Source: a virus
Length of the DNA: 36,432 nucleotides
Virus record (IMG/VR): IMGVR_UViG_3300043100_000046
Location: 1 to 36,432 of that record
Reading direction: 5' to 3' (one strand)
The notes under the pieces are model-generated. The model was not told where the DNA came from and searched no databases. It worked only from the letters and a program-made list of their open reading frames with translations. Made by a program: the position numbers and the translations under genes. This document shows, in pieces, positions 8,284 to 15,897 of the stretch. Position 1 is the stretch's first letter. The number at the start of each line of letters is the position of its first letter.

Positions 8284-9658
8284 AACACTCGGCCTAGCTT
8301 TTGCTATCGCTATCGGGGTGGTCATCTTTGGGGTAGCGTCTTCGAGATTCCGAATAGTCGTGCCGACCAACGATGTCCATGTGGTTCAGCACGCCAGCAA
8401 GACGACCACATACGGCAAGGACCAGCCAGGCGGGAATGTTTACTATCACTGGCCCGCATGGATTCCTCACATCGGCGTTAGGGTAACTTCGTTGCCATCG
8501 TCGGTGTTCCCGTTGAAGCTGGGAGATTACCCAGCTTACGACAAAGGGCGCGTGCCGTTCATTCTCGATGTGATCGGGTTCTTTCGGCTGATTGACTTTG
8601 GCGAAGCCTCGTCTCGGGTCAGCGACATGAGAAACCTTCAAGATCAGGTGGACGGCATTTTGAAGGGCGCAATGCGATCAATCTTGGCCTCGTCCGAGAT
8701 CGAGGAGATTCTGGAGGGGCGCAGTCAGTTTGGCGAGAGGTTCACAACCGCAGTGGACCAACAGTTGACTCAGTGGGGCGTCACCAGTGTCAAGGCCATC
8801 GAGTTGATGGACATCAGGGACGCAGAGGGCAGTAAGGTCATTGCTAACATCATGGCCAAGAAAAAATCGCTGATCGAGCGCGAAAGCCGGATCGCGGTCG
8901 CCGAGAACATACGAGCTGCTCAGGTCGCGGAAATCGAAGCGCAACAGGCCGTTGAGATTCGCGCGCGAGAACAAGAGGAGATGGTTGGCAGGCGGGCCGC
9001 AGAGCGTGATCAGGCAATCGGCATCAGTCAACAGCAGGCCACGCAGGCGGTTCAGGAAGAGGCGGCGAAAACCGCGACGGCGCAAATGGCAGTGACGCGC
9101 GTCAATACGGTCCGGGCGGCCGAGATCGCCAGAGACGCACAACTTATTACCGCAGACCAGCAGAGACAGATTACGGTTATCAGCGCTGATGCGGCAAAAC
9201 AGAAACAGGTCATTGATGCCGAGGCGTCGAAGCAGAATACGATTCTGGTCGCCGAGGGCTTCTTGGAGCAGCAGAAAAAGACTGCGGAGGCGACACAGTT
9301 GGTCGGCGACGCCAAAGGTGCCGCAGAGACCGCTATTCTGATGGCTCCAGTGAATTCGCAGATCGCGCTGGCGAAAGAGATTGGCGAGAACCAAGGTTAC
9401 CAGAGCTATCTGATCACCCTCAGACAGATCGAGTCTGGTCAGACGGTCGGCGTCGAGGCTGCCAAGGCTCTGGCCGCTGCCGACATCAAAATCGTAAGCA
9501 CATCTGGCACTCCAATGCAGGGCATGAAATCCGCAATGGATCTCGTGACGCCCGCAGGCGCGGCGCAACTCGGGGCGGCACTGGAAACGCTTTCCCAAGT
9601 GCCCGCCGTGCGGCAGGTATTGGCTCGCCTGAATGGTGGGGCAACCACTCAACCCTGA
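8276..9658 (+). CDS. SPFH/Band 7 (flotillin-like) membrane protein
   Basis: A 460-aa protein with one N-terminal membrane hairpin/span (residues 5-24), a Band 7 domain (about residues 25-190, including VVPTNDVHVVQHAS, FILDVIGFFRLIDFGEASSRV and VKAIELMDIRD), and a long Ala/Glu/Gln-rich coiled coil (about 190-350) that includes DAEASKQNTILVAEG, typical of flotillins and their bacterial YqiK/FloA relatives. Such proteins oligomerise into membrane scaffolds that organise microdomains and protease access. Flotillin-like genes are not routine phage genes. It is preceded by three small membrane proteins and followed by a Gly/Pro-rich protein. Confidence 0.85.
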   Translation: MFETLGLAFAIAIGVVIFGVASSRFRIVVPTNDVHVVQHASKTTTYGKDQPGGNVYYHWPAWIPHIGVRVTSLPSSVFPLKLGDYPAYDKGRVPFILDVIGFFRLIDFGEASSRVSDMRNLQDQVDGILKGAMRSILASSEIEEILEGRSQFGERFTTAVDQQLTQWGVTSVKAIELMDIRDAEGSKVIANIMAKKKSLIERESRIAVAENIRAAQVAEIEAQQAVEIRAREQEEMVGRRAAERDQAIGISQQQATQAVQEEAAKTATAQMAVTRVNTVRAAEIARDAQLITADQQRQITVISADAAKQKQVIDAEASKQNTILVAEGFLEQQKKTAEATQLVGDAKGAAETAILMAPVNSQIALAKEIGENQGYQSYLITLRQIESGQTVGVEAAKALAAADIKIVSTSGTPMQGMKSAMDLVTPAGAAQLGAALETLSQVPAVRQVLARLNGGATTQP

Positions 9659-9721
9659 CCCAATGGTATTGAGCTAATCGGTGTGCTAGACTGCGGCTCT
9701 CTGTCTATGGGAGCCGCCAGT

Positions 9722-10801
9722 ATGGCCAACTCGCACGACCACTCTCATCTGCGCCACATGGCGGTGCAGCAGCACGCCGAGCGGATTCATGAAATCCAGC
9801 GCGACCACCGCGCACATGGCGGTCGTGGCGACGAAGCCGCTGATAAAATTCTTGTGACGAAAGGCGTGCATGATCATGAGCGCGCACTGCACAAGGGATC
9901 GCCGCTCACTCACTTAAATCTCCGCGATGGCGGTCACGCTGAAGGTCACTCAGGCAGGCATCGGCTTGATCGGGCAAGACGCGCTGACGGCGGCAAGGTT
10001 GATTCGATCTACCGCGACCGCAATGGTGGTGAGGGGGCGTCGAACAGCGGCAAGGGACGTGACGCGTCGGGCGAGAAAGATGCCGCTCGTATGCGTGCCG
10101 AACAGAAGCGCGATGTTGACCATTACGCTCGCGATCGGTTTGCCGATGGTGGCCACACAAAGCGTGGCGGCAAGGCCAGCCACGTCAATGTCATCGTCGC
10201 ACCTGGGCAAGGTCCGGCGCGCCCGGTGCCGATCCCGGTTCCTGCGGCTGGGATTGGCGGCGCGCCACCGCCTCGACCACCGATGCCCCCAATGGGCGCG
10301 GGCGGACCCCCAATGGGCGGTCCTCCTCCGGGTGGTATGCCGGGGGCGGGGATGCCACCGCGCCCAGGCATGCCCATGCCGATGGCGCCTGGCGGGATTC
10401 GCCGCAATGGCGGGCGTGCTGGGCGAGCCGATGGCGGTGGCGCAGACGATCGTAGATTAGTGCCAAGACCTATAGTTGCTGGTCCAGGCGCTGGTGGCGG
10501 TGACGGGCCGAGCGCTCCCCTATCTAGTGGAACGGGAGTTGGTCCCGTCACCAGTAAGCCCGGCCTTCCTGGCAATTTCGGCGGGGGCCAATATCAAAAA
10601 ATGCCTGGCGACAAGTCGGGTGGCCGAGTTGGGCGTCATAAGCGGGCCGATGGCGGTAGTATCGAGAAAGAGGCGGGTGAGCCGCATCCGCCGTTTAGCG
10701 CTGACCCAGAGATGCGTGGCGGCGCGCAGGGTGCGCTCGGCCGTCTCGAAAAGACCAAAAGCGCTCGCAAGATTGGTTCTGCCGCTGTGGCGGGAGACTA
10801 A
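9722..10801 (+). CDS. Low-complexity Gly/Pro/His-rich protein
   Basis: About 359 aa from ATG 9722 (GGGAG site upstream; ATG 9707 also possible). The N-terminus is His-rich (HDHSHLRHM), followed by repeated RADGG-type motifs (for example RARRADGGK, GGRAGRADGGG, KRADGGS) and a Gly/Pro/Met-rich middle around residues 195-245. Similar basic DGG-rich proteins occur among virion genes of rhizobial and other alphaproteobacterial phages, and related short ones recur at 19.2-20.1 kb here. Possibly a disordered virion-interior or decoration protein. Confidence 0.7.
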   Translation: MANSHDHSHLRHMAVQQHAERIHEIQRDHRAHGGRGDEAADKILVTKGVHDHERALHKGSPLTHLNLRDGGHAEGHSGRHRLDRARRADGGKVDSIYRDRNGGEGASNSGKGRDASGEKDAARMRAEQKRDVDHYARDRFADGGHTKRGGKASHVNVIVAPGQGPARPVPIPVPAAGIGGAPPPRPPMPPMGAGGPPMGGPPPGGMPGAGMPPRPGMPMPMAPGGIRRNGGRAGRADGGGADDRRLVPRPIVAGPGAGGGDGPSAPLSSGTGVGPVTSKPGLPGNFGGGQYQKMPGDKSGGRVGRHKRADGGSIEKEAGEPHPPFSADPEMRGGAQGALGRLEKTKSARKIGSAAVAGD

Positions 10802-10815
10802 AAGGAGAGCCCGTC

Positions 10816-11073
10816 ATGCGGGCGTTGGTACTGACGCATGCGGGCGAATTGTCGGCGATGGAAAAACGTCGAGACCGCCGCGGTGCCGCTCCTGGTCATC
10901 AGCAGTGCGATGGTCTGATCGAGCCGCATATCGAATATGACCGTGAGCAGGGCTGGCGCATTACCCATCGGTGCAAATGTGGCAATGTCACCCGTAGCGA
11001 TGGGTGGCACAGCGAATTGAGCACGATCGAGCATGGTTTTTGGCGGAGGTTACGGGATGACGGAGCAAAGTAG
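10816..11073 (+). CDS. Small hypothetical protein with Cys residues
   Basis: An 85-aa product beginning 14 nt after the previous stop with AAGGAGA upstream. A CDGLIEPHIEY segment and a HRCKCGNVTR motif give three cysteines and several histidines, compatible with a small zinc-binding fold; no family is recognised. Its 3' end overlaps the start of the next gene by 17 nt. Confidence 0.6.
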   Translation: MRALVLTHAGELSAMEKRRDRRGAAPGHQQCDGLIEPHIEYDREQGWRITHRCKCGNVTRSDGWHSELSTIEHGFWRRLRDDGAK

Positions 11074-11338
11074 ACCGCGTCAATTCAATGGATTTGTCAT
11101 TGACATTCACGCGCTGGAGAAAGCTCTTGGAATTCCGCGCGATCACCGCATCGTTCGAGTGTCCACGACGACTGACGACTACGTTCCTGGCATTAAAATC
11201 ATCATCGAAGGTCCAGCGTGTTATCTTCTTGCTGGCTCGCGAGCCCCAGTCGCATATGACGATTTTGAGCGATGGTTGCAAAATGTTGATGAAATCAGAG
11301 AGGCGGGGATTGATCGCTATGGACCTTACGAGTGGTAG
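11057..11338 (+). CDS. Small hypothetical protein
   Basis: A 93-aa protein. ATG 11057 is chosen over ATG 11033 because a GGAGG site lies about 9 nt upstream of it. Sequence features: an N-terminal charged strand-helix pattern and a C-terminal YDDFERWLQNVDEIRE helix. No domain recognised. The parS-like palindrome begins 3 nt after its stop. Confidence 0.6.
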   Translation: MTEQSRPRQFNGFVIDIHALEKALGIPRDHRIVRVSTTTDDYVPGIKIIIEGPACYLLAGSRAPVAYDDFERWLQNVDEIREAGIDRYGPYEW

Positions 11339-11341
11339 GGG

Positions 11342-11357
11342 TGTTTCACGTGAAACA
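11342..11357. promoter_or_regulatory. Canonical parS-type ParB binding site
   Basis: The 16-bp sequence TGTTTCACGTGAAACA is a perfect inverted repeat and equals the canonical chromosomal parS site recognised by ParB/Spo0J (consensus TGTTNCACGTGAAACA); flanking G and C extend the palindrome to 18 bp. It lies in the 159-bp gap between genes at 11338 and 11498. No parA or parB gene is seen in the window, so binding by host or elsewhere-encoded ParB is inferred. Confidence 0.85.
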
Positions 11358-11497
11358 CCGAGCCGCCGCTTGACAATGGCGCAATTGATTCGTAATTAGC
11401 ATCGGTACTGGCGAACCTCAGCCACGAATGCTGGGAAAGCCGCGCTCTGGTAGCGCATAGCGGTTCGACGGACTGATCCCAGAACCGCAAGGCGGCA

Positions 11498-12061
11498 TTG
11501 CCCTCAGATGAGGCGCGCGATGGGATTCTCCGCGATTCTACTCTGACCGTCATAGCATTTCGGGACGGAATCTTAGCTGGCGACAGACTTGTAACGTCCA
11601 ACTATGGCGGTCGCGTCGGTCACCGCAGTAAAATCTTCCGCACTTCGGCCGAAGGCAGTCACTACGGCTTTTCTGGTCCTATCGGAGCTGCGGCGATATT
11701 TACGCGTTGGCTTGCTGAGGGAGGCACCCTGAAAGACGCTCCCGATCTCGATGAGCACCAAGCAATCGAAATTCGATCGGGCAATCGGGTTGCGCTGTCC
11801 TCCGGCAAGAGGCCAATTTTTATTGAGGTTGAAGCGCCGTTTTACGCCATCGGTTCGGGTTGGCAATTGGCGCTTGGGGCCATGGAAATGGGGGCGACCG
11901 CCGAGCAGGCGGTCGAGGTGGCGATACGTCATGACGAGGGCTGCGGGGGTCAGATTGATGTGATCCGGTGCTACGAGCAGGCGATGCAGTTTGCCCCGCA
12001 GGCGGCGGCGGTGACCTTCCCAAACCGCATTGATCCGATCCACCTCGGGGGACCGCGATGA
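11498..12061 (+). CDS. HslV/proteasome-beta-like Ntn hydrolase
   Basis: A 187-aa protein resembling HslV and proteasome beta subunits. Supporting segments are STLTVIAFRDGILAGDRL (family: TTIVxxRxxGxVxxAGDxx), KIFR before the conserved hydrophobic strand, FSGPIGAAAIFTRWLAEG, and FYAIGSGWQLALGAMEMG matching the AIGSGGxYAxAAA signature, followed by AEQAVEVAIRHDEGCGGQIDVI. The candidate catalytic threonine follows Ser at about residue 15, so a short propeptide would have to be removed. TTG 11498 with an AAGG site is the best in-frame start; no ATG is available. No unfoldase partner (HslU) is present in the window. Confidence 0.75.
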   Translation: MPSDEARDGILRDSTLTVIAFRDGILAGDRLVTSNYGGRVGHRSKIFRTSAEGSHYGFSGPIGAAAIFTRWLAEGGTLKDAPDLDEHQAIEIRSGNRVALSSGKRPIFIEVEAPFYAIGSGWQLALGAMEMGATAEQAVEVAIRHDEGCGGQIDVIRCYEQAMQFAPQAAAVTFPNRIDPIHLGGPR

Positions 12062-12447
12062 TTGAATATCTAACGGTCAAGACGTTTGATGAAGCCCTAG
12101 CCGCAATCAAGGCGCGGTTTGAGTGTGTGCCGTTTGAGAATACCGATCGGCCAGCGTACTCGCCTACAGGTCGTCGATATTTTGAACTGATGTGCGGCGA
12201 AAGGATAACAGAAGGCGGTGCCACCAAAACAATTCATTTGTCGGAGCAGGCGGCAGCTCAGGCATGGCTGGACGCCATGTTGCGGTTTGGCGCTGGAAAA
12301 CGAAAGCTATATTGGCGCATTGAGCCAGAACTCGATCATTTCGGCTTTAAGATATGGCGTGAAGAAGTATCTATAGTGCCAGGGCAGCAATACGGGTTGT
12401 TTGGATATCCGGTCTATCGCATCTACAGCCGTCAGGATTTCGACTGA
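12058..12447 (+). CDS. Hypothetical protein
   Basis: A 129-aa protein whose ATG overlaps the stop of the Ntn hydrolase (ATGA). It opens with a helix containing DEALAAIKARFECVP and has a central AAQAWLDAML helix and a beta-rich C-terminus. No cysteine motif or domain recognised. Coupling suggests a shared expression programme with the hydrolase. Confidence 0.65.
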   Translation: MIEYLTVKTFDEALAAIKARFECVPFENTDRPAYSPTGRRYFELMCGERITEGGATKTIHLSEQAAAQAWLDAMLRFGAGKRKLYWRIEPELDHFGFKIWREEVSIVPGQQYGLFGYPVYRIYSRQDFD

Positions 12448-12650
12448 TGATTGGTGGCGGTTATAATCCCTGGTTTGTGGACGAGTTGATTCGGCGAATT
12501 GACACCGATCGCCGCGACAAAGCTTCCGATCTCGGGAATGGGATTGCCCCTGATTTCGGCGCCTACCAGTACGCTTGTGGGGTGATCGAGGGATTGCGGC
12601 TTGGGGCCGAGCACGCCGAAGATATTAAAAGAGAGCAGGACCGGCAATGA
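12447..12650 (+). CDS. Small hypothetical protein
   Basis: A 67-aa product whose ATG uses the last base of the preceding stop codon. It is hydrophilic and mostly helical (WFVDELIRRIDTDRRDKAS and a charged C-terminus), without recognisable motif. Its stop overlaps the start of the GroES-like gene, completing a four-gene coupled run. Confidence 0.6.
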   Translation: MIGGGYNPWFVDELIRRIDTDRRDKASDLGNGIAPDFGAYQYACGVIEGLRLGAEHAEDIKREQDRQ

Positions 12651-13132
12651 ATACCAGTTTTTTAATGCCTGAACGGGCGTTGGTGACGCCGAGCGGCGTG
12701 CGTCCCGCAGAGCATCGGGTGACATTCTCTGAGGAAAACGAAGCCAAGGAGCAAGCCTATCGGCTATTGGGCGACCTCGATGACATTGAGTTGTTCTTCA
12801 ACGACGTTCTGATCCTGAAATACATTCGCACCCAATTGAGCGAGAATCTGACGGCCTCAGCCGAGACGCAGAAAGAAGATAAGTGGCAAAGCAGCATTGG
12901 TTTGGTGCTCAAGGTCGGCCCGACCGCTTTTGTTGATGACGAACACACCAAGTTCCACGGCGCCACTGTGGCTCGTGGTGATTGGGTAATGTTTCGCGAC
13001 AGCGACGGCTGGAACCGTGGCATTCAGGAACTCTACGGGTTTCACCGGTTTGCGCATTGCCGGGTACTGCAGGACGCGCACATCCGGGGGCGGGTCAAAT
13101 ACCCCGGTCGATTTATGGCACTGGAATGGTGA
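12647..13132 (+). CDS. GroES-like co-chaperonin fold protein
   Basis: A 161-aa protein. Residues about 50-150 follow the Cpn10 pattern: a first strand FFNDVLILKYI (family: DRVLVK), SSIGLVLKVGPTAF (family: GVVLAVGPG), GDWVMFRDSDGWNRG (family: GDxVLFxxYxG) and a terminal CRVLQDAHIRGRV strand. Phages use such co-chaperonins to adapt host GroEL for capsid protein folding (T4 gp31 is the precedent). The N-terminal 45 residues and the long mobile-loop region differ from bacterial GroES. Its place just before the scaffold and capsid genes supports this role. Confidence 0.65.
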   Translation: MNTSFLMPERALVTPSGVRPAEHRVTFSEENEAKEQAYRLLGDLDDIELFFNDVLILKYIRTQLSENLTASAETQKEDKWQSSIGLVLKVGPTAFVDDEHTKFHGATVARGDWVMFRDSDGWNRGIQELYGFHRFAHCRVLQDAHIRGRVKYPGRFMALEW

Positions 13133-13140
13133 TCTAGCCC

Positions 13141-14160
13141 ATGTCTGAAACTCGGGTCACTGACCCCAATACCGATGTTGATCAGAAAAATCGCGAGATT
13201 GAGATCGTCGACGAGCCGATTGACGATCAGACCGGCATCGTCGAGGAGATGAAGCGGCAGCTGGCTGAACTTGAGGAGCGGGATCGGAAGCGCGAAGATG
13301 AGATCAAGGCTGAGCGCCAGCGCGCCGCCGATGCGCAGCGCGCCCGCGAGGCGGCCGAGGCTCGGGCGCGTGATGCCGATGCCCGTGCTCGCGATGGCGC
13401 CGACACCGCTGCTCGGTCGGTTGATGACGCTCAGTTCGAGGCAATCTCAACGTCGCTGACGGCGGCAACCGATCAGATGAACGGTCTGAAAGGGCAGTAC
13501 AAGACGGCGTTCACCGAGGGTGATGCCGACAAACTGGCCGAGATTCAGGCTAATATGGCGTTGCTTGGATCGAAGATTACAACACTCGAAGCTGGCAAGC
13601 GGGCATTGGAGGCACGCAAGGCAACCCCCGATGCGCAGCGGCGACAAGAGACGCAATCCGAGCCAAGTGAATCCGAACGCCAAGAAACCTTTATCCGCGG
13701 GCAACCTCCGCGCGTCCAAGACTGGCTGCGCGCCAATCGCGAGCGCTATTTCAATGACACCGATTTCCAGCAGCAGGTCGCCGCTGCCGCTGGGTATGCA
13801 CAGCGCATCAAGCGCCTAGACCCCGGCAGTCAGGAATATATTGACTATGTTGATTACGAACTTGGTTTGCGTCAGCGGCCAGAGCCGGTTGCGGCGCAAA
13901 CCAATGAGCGGACCAATCAGCCAGCAGGACGCAATCCCGAGGATCGCGACAACCGCAATGACCGGCGCATGGTGACCGCTCCGGCTGGCGGGAGTGTGCC
14001 GAACACCGCGCAGGCGAGCGGCGGCACCGAGCAGGTCTATCTGACCCGCGAGGAAAAGGAGCAGGCCCGCCGCGACGGAATCACCGAGGCGGAGTGGGCC
14101 AAGGCCAAGCTCGAACTGATCCGCGAGGGTCAGTTGGGGCCGAACCGGAGAAACCGATGA
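13141..14160 (+). CDS. Scaffold-like acidic coiled-coil protein
   Basis: A 339-aa protein with an acidic N-terminus, a long Glu/Arg/Ala coiled coil (residues about 35-90), a second helical stretch, and a basic C-terminus (EGQLGPNRRNR). Such acidic, helical proteins placed before the major capsid gene are usually scaffolding proteins that direct prohead assembly, and a helical basic tail that touches the capsid is typical. It includes a conserved-looking segment around residues 185-240 (PRVQDWLRANRERYFND). No protease motif is seen. Confidence 0.65.
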   Translation: MSETRVTDPNTDVDQKNREIEIVDEPIDDQTGIVEEMKRQLAELEERDRKREDEIKAERQRAADAQRAREAAEARARDADARARDGADTAARSVDDAQFEAISTSLTAATDQMNGLKGQYKTAFTEGDADKLAEIQANMALLGSKITTLEAGKRALEARKATPDAQRRQETQSEPSESERQETFIRGQPPRVQDWLRANRERYFNDTDFQQQVAAAAGYAQRIKRLDPGSQEYIDYVDYELGLRQRPEPVAAQTNERTNQPAGRNPEDRDNRNDRRMVTAPAGGSVPNTAQASGGTEQVYLTREEKEQARRDGITEAEWAKAKLELIREGQLGPNRRNR

Positions 14161-14423
14161 ATCCCCGGATCATTTGCGAAGCTGACAAGGCGACGCGCAC
14201 GATCACGTTTTACGTGCGTGAGGGATTTGGTGACGGCAGGGATTTCCGAGGATTGCTCCTCGCCGATCCTGAGCAAGAACGTGCCGTGGCAATGAGAACG
14301 TTTGGCGAAGCCATCGATGTCATCACGGGTAAGAAGCGGTCAGCGGTCGCTGTCGAAAAGTGGTGCACGATGACCTATCTCGATGATGGGTCTCCGACTG
14401 ACGGGAGTTTGGCTCATGAATGA
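14157..14423 (+). CDS. Small hypothetical protein
   Basis: An 88-aa product starting at ATG 14157, overlapping the stop of the scaffold-like gene (ATGA). It contains RTITFYVREGFGDGRDFRG and ends in a charged tail. No domain recognised. Co-translated with its neighbours in the head operon. Confidence 0.6.
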   Translation: MNPRIICEADKATRTITFYVREGFGDGRDFRGLLLADPEQERAVAMRTFGEAIDVITGKKRSAVAVEKWCTMTYLDDGSPTDGSLAHE

Positions 14424-14958
14424 CGCAGGCTACCAATCTGAGGCGCGGGCTACCGATCGCGCTCTCCGCCCTTCGCCGCGCGACAGCAATCCGCGTCTTG
14501 CCAGCACCCCGACCGATGGCCCGCGCTTGCAGCGCCGCCGGCATCAGGTCAACATCATGGAGTCGCCCAAGCCTCCGCCCGGCTTCACCTATGAGTGGAA
14601 GGCCGAAAAAATTTACGGTGAGCCACAGAACGAGCATATCATCGACATCCGCGAGAACCATTGGAAGCAGGTGCCGGCCTCGCGCCACCCGGAATACGCC
14701 ATGGGCAGCGACACCGTAATTCGCCGCAAGGACACTGTACTTTATGAGCGCCCGACCTATCTGGTCGATGAGGCGCGCATGGAGCAGATCGAGGATGCGA
14801 TGAAGCCAGTGCTGCACCAGGAGCAGATCATGTATGGGGGTGCTCCGGATCAATTGACCCGCGATCACCCTTCGGTGCGGCGCATCTCAAAAATCAATCA
14901 GCAATACGCGCCGGGAGCCCCCATATCAGATGACGGCCCCCTATCATCGGAGCCATGA
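14416..14958 (+). CDS. Hypothetical head-module protein
   Basis: A 180-aa protein; ATG 14416 overlaps the stop of the previous gene. The N-terminal 50 residues are basic and likely disordered. Residues about 50-110 contain PPPGFTYEWKAEKIYGEPQ and the HPEYAMGSDTVIRRKDTVLYERP segment, a beta-strand pattern seen in small phage head proteins. Function not recognised. Confidence 0.6.
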   Translation: MNDAGYQSEARATDRALRPSPRDSNPRLASTPTDGPRLQRRRHQVNIMESPKPPPGFTYEWKAEKIYGEPQNEHIIDIRENHWKQVPASRHPEYAMGSDTVIRRKDTVLYERPTYLVDEARMEQIEDAMKPVLHQEQIMYGGAPDQLTRDHPSVRRISKINQQYAPGAPISDDGPLSSEP

Positions 14959-15065
14959 GTGACCATGCGCTAGACGGCGAGTGCGCTTGCCCATAGGGCT
15001 AAATAACCCCGTCCGGCGGCAGGAGAAAACGTTACGTCGTCCCCGTTCTCCGTGGCCGCCAATTC

Positions 15066-15102
15066 CAGTGCGTCAAGTTTCTTAAACCAGCTTGACGCAC
15101 TG
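15066..15102. promoter_or_regulatory. 12-bp perfect inverted repeat overlapping -35 box
   Basis: CAGTGCGTCAAG at 15066-15077 pairs perfectly with CTTGACGCACTG at 15091-15102 across a 13-nt loop. The right arm contains the TTGACG -35 box of the capsid promoter. It could be an operator for a repressor or activator, or an upstream terminator that overlaps the promoter; no T-run follows it. Confidence 0.6.
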
Positions 15103-15120
15103 CCCGTAGTTACTTTATAG
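15092..15120 (+). promoter_or_regulatory. Sigma70-like promoter of the capsid operon
   Basis: TTGACG at 15092-15097 and TTATAG at 15115-15120 with 17-bp spacing, in the only long gap (14959-15273) of the head module, upstream of the decoration and major capsid genes. The remaining leader holds short hairpins, one being GGACTT/AAGTCC, and no gene. Confidence 0.6.
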
Positions 15121-15273
15121 AGTCACAATTAACGGACTTGCGGGAAGTCCGAGAGACGATCCCCCAGCGCGACGGGCGCTGCTGACGGGATTGAGAGCGC
15201 GATCGGCGGGTCGATCGCAAACCCCCGCAAACCCAGATCGGTCGAGGGTTGAGGGCCAAGTCGGGAAGTCCCG

Positions 15274-15894
15274 ATGGCCAATATCTTCGCGCCGAACGGG
15301 TTTCAGGACTCAGGGCTCCAGATCGGAGCTGCGTGGTCCGCGAACCAGACGCGCTATCAGATCCTCTATTCGAACACCCACACCATTTTCCAGGGTGACC
15401 CAGTCACCTTGCTGTCGTCGGGCTACATCGACACTCTGACTCCAGGGTCGGTCAGTTCGACGGTGATGCCGGTCGGCATCTTCAATGGCTGCTACTACAT
15501 CTCGGCCTCCCAAGGCCGTCTGGTGTGGAGCGCTTGGTATCCAGGCGGCGACCAGTTGACCAACGGGGTCGTCTACGCCTCGATCGTAGACGACCCCAAT
15601 GTCACATTTGTCGTCCAGACCGGGTGGAGCACTGGCTCGCCAGTTCCCGCTACCCAGGCCATGGTCGGGATGAATGCGACCTACGCCTACGGCACTGGCA
15701 ACCAGCTAAACGGCCAGTCGGGCGCTTATCTCGATCTCAATACGACCCCGGCGACCACCGCCGCCTTTCCGTTTCGCATCCTATCGCTGGTCACTGACCC
15801 GCCAGGCTCGAACGGGTCCGATGTCACTACTGCCTACAACAAAGTTCTGGTGATGTGGAACAATGAGTTCTACCGCCAGCTGACGGGAGTGTAA
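15274..15894 (+). CDS. Capsid decoration-like protein
   Basis: A 206-aa protein starting ATG 15274, four codons-scale away from the major capsid gene (3-bp gap). It is beta-rich with many Thr, Ser, Gly and Tyr residues and no charged tail; MANIFAPNGFQDSGLQ resembles openings of minor head or decoration proteins that precede gpT-like capsid genes. Its ribosome site is weak (GGGAAG). Role inferred from position and composition. Confidence 0.65.
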   Translation: MANIFAPNGFQDSGLQIGAAWSANQTRYQILYSNTHTIFQGDPVTLLSSGYIDTLTPGSVSSTVMPVGIFNGCYYISASQGRLVWSAWYPGGDQLTNGVVYASIVDDPNVTFVVQTGWSTGSPVPATQAMVGMNATYAYGTGNQLNGQSGAYLDLNTTPATTAAFPFRILSLVTDPPGSNGSDVTTAYNKVLVMWNNEFYRQLTGV

Positions 15895-15897
15895 CCG

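Noticed and set aside
8278-8288. TGTTTGAAACA as a second parS
   Set aside because: The central CACGTG of parS is missing; it is an 11-bp chance palindrome inside a coding start.
11431-11482. Short tRNA-like fold near parS (CTGGGA/TCCCAG plus D-arm-like GCGC hairpin)
   Set aside because: Too short at 52 nt, no anticodon arm and no T-stem; treated as chance folding or a remnant.
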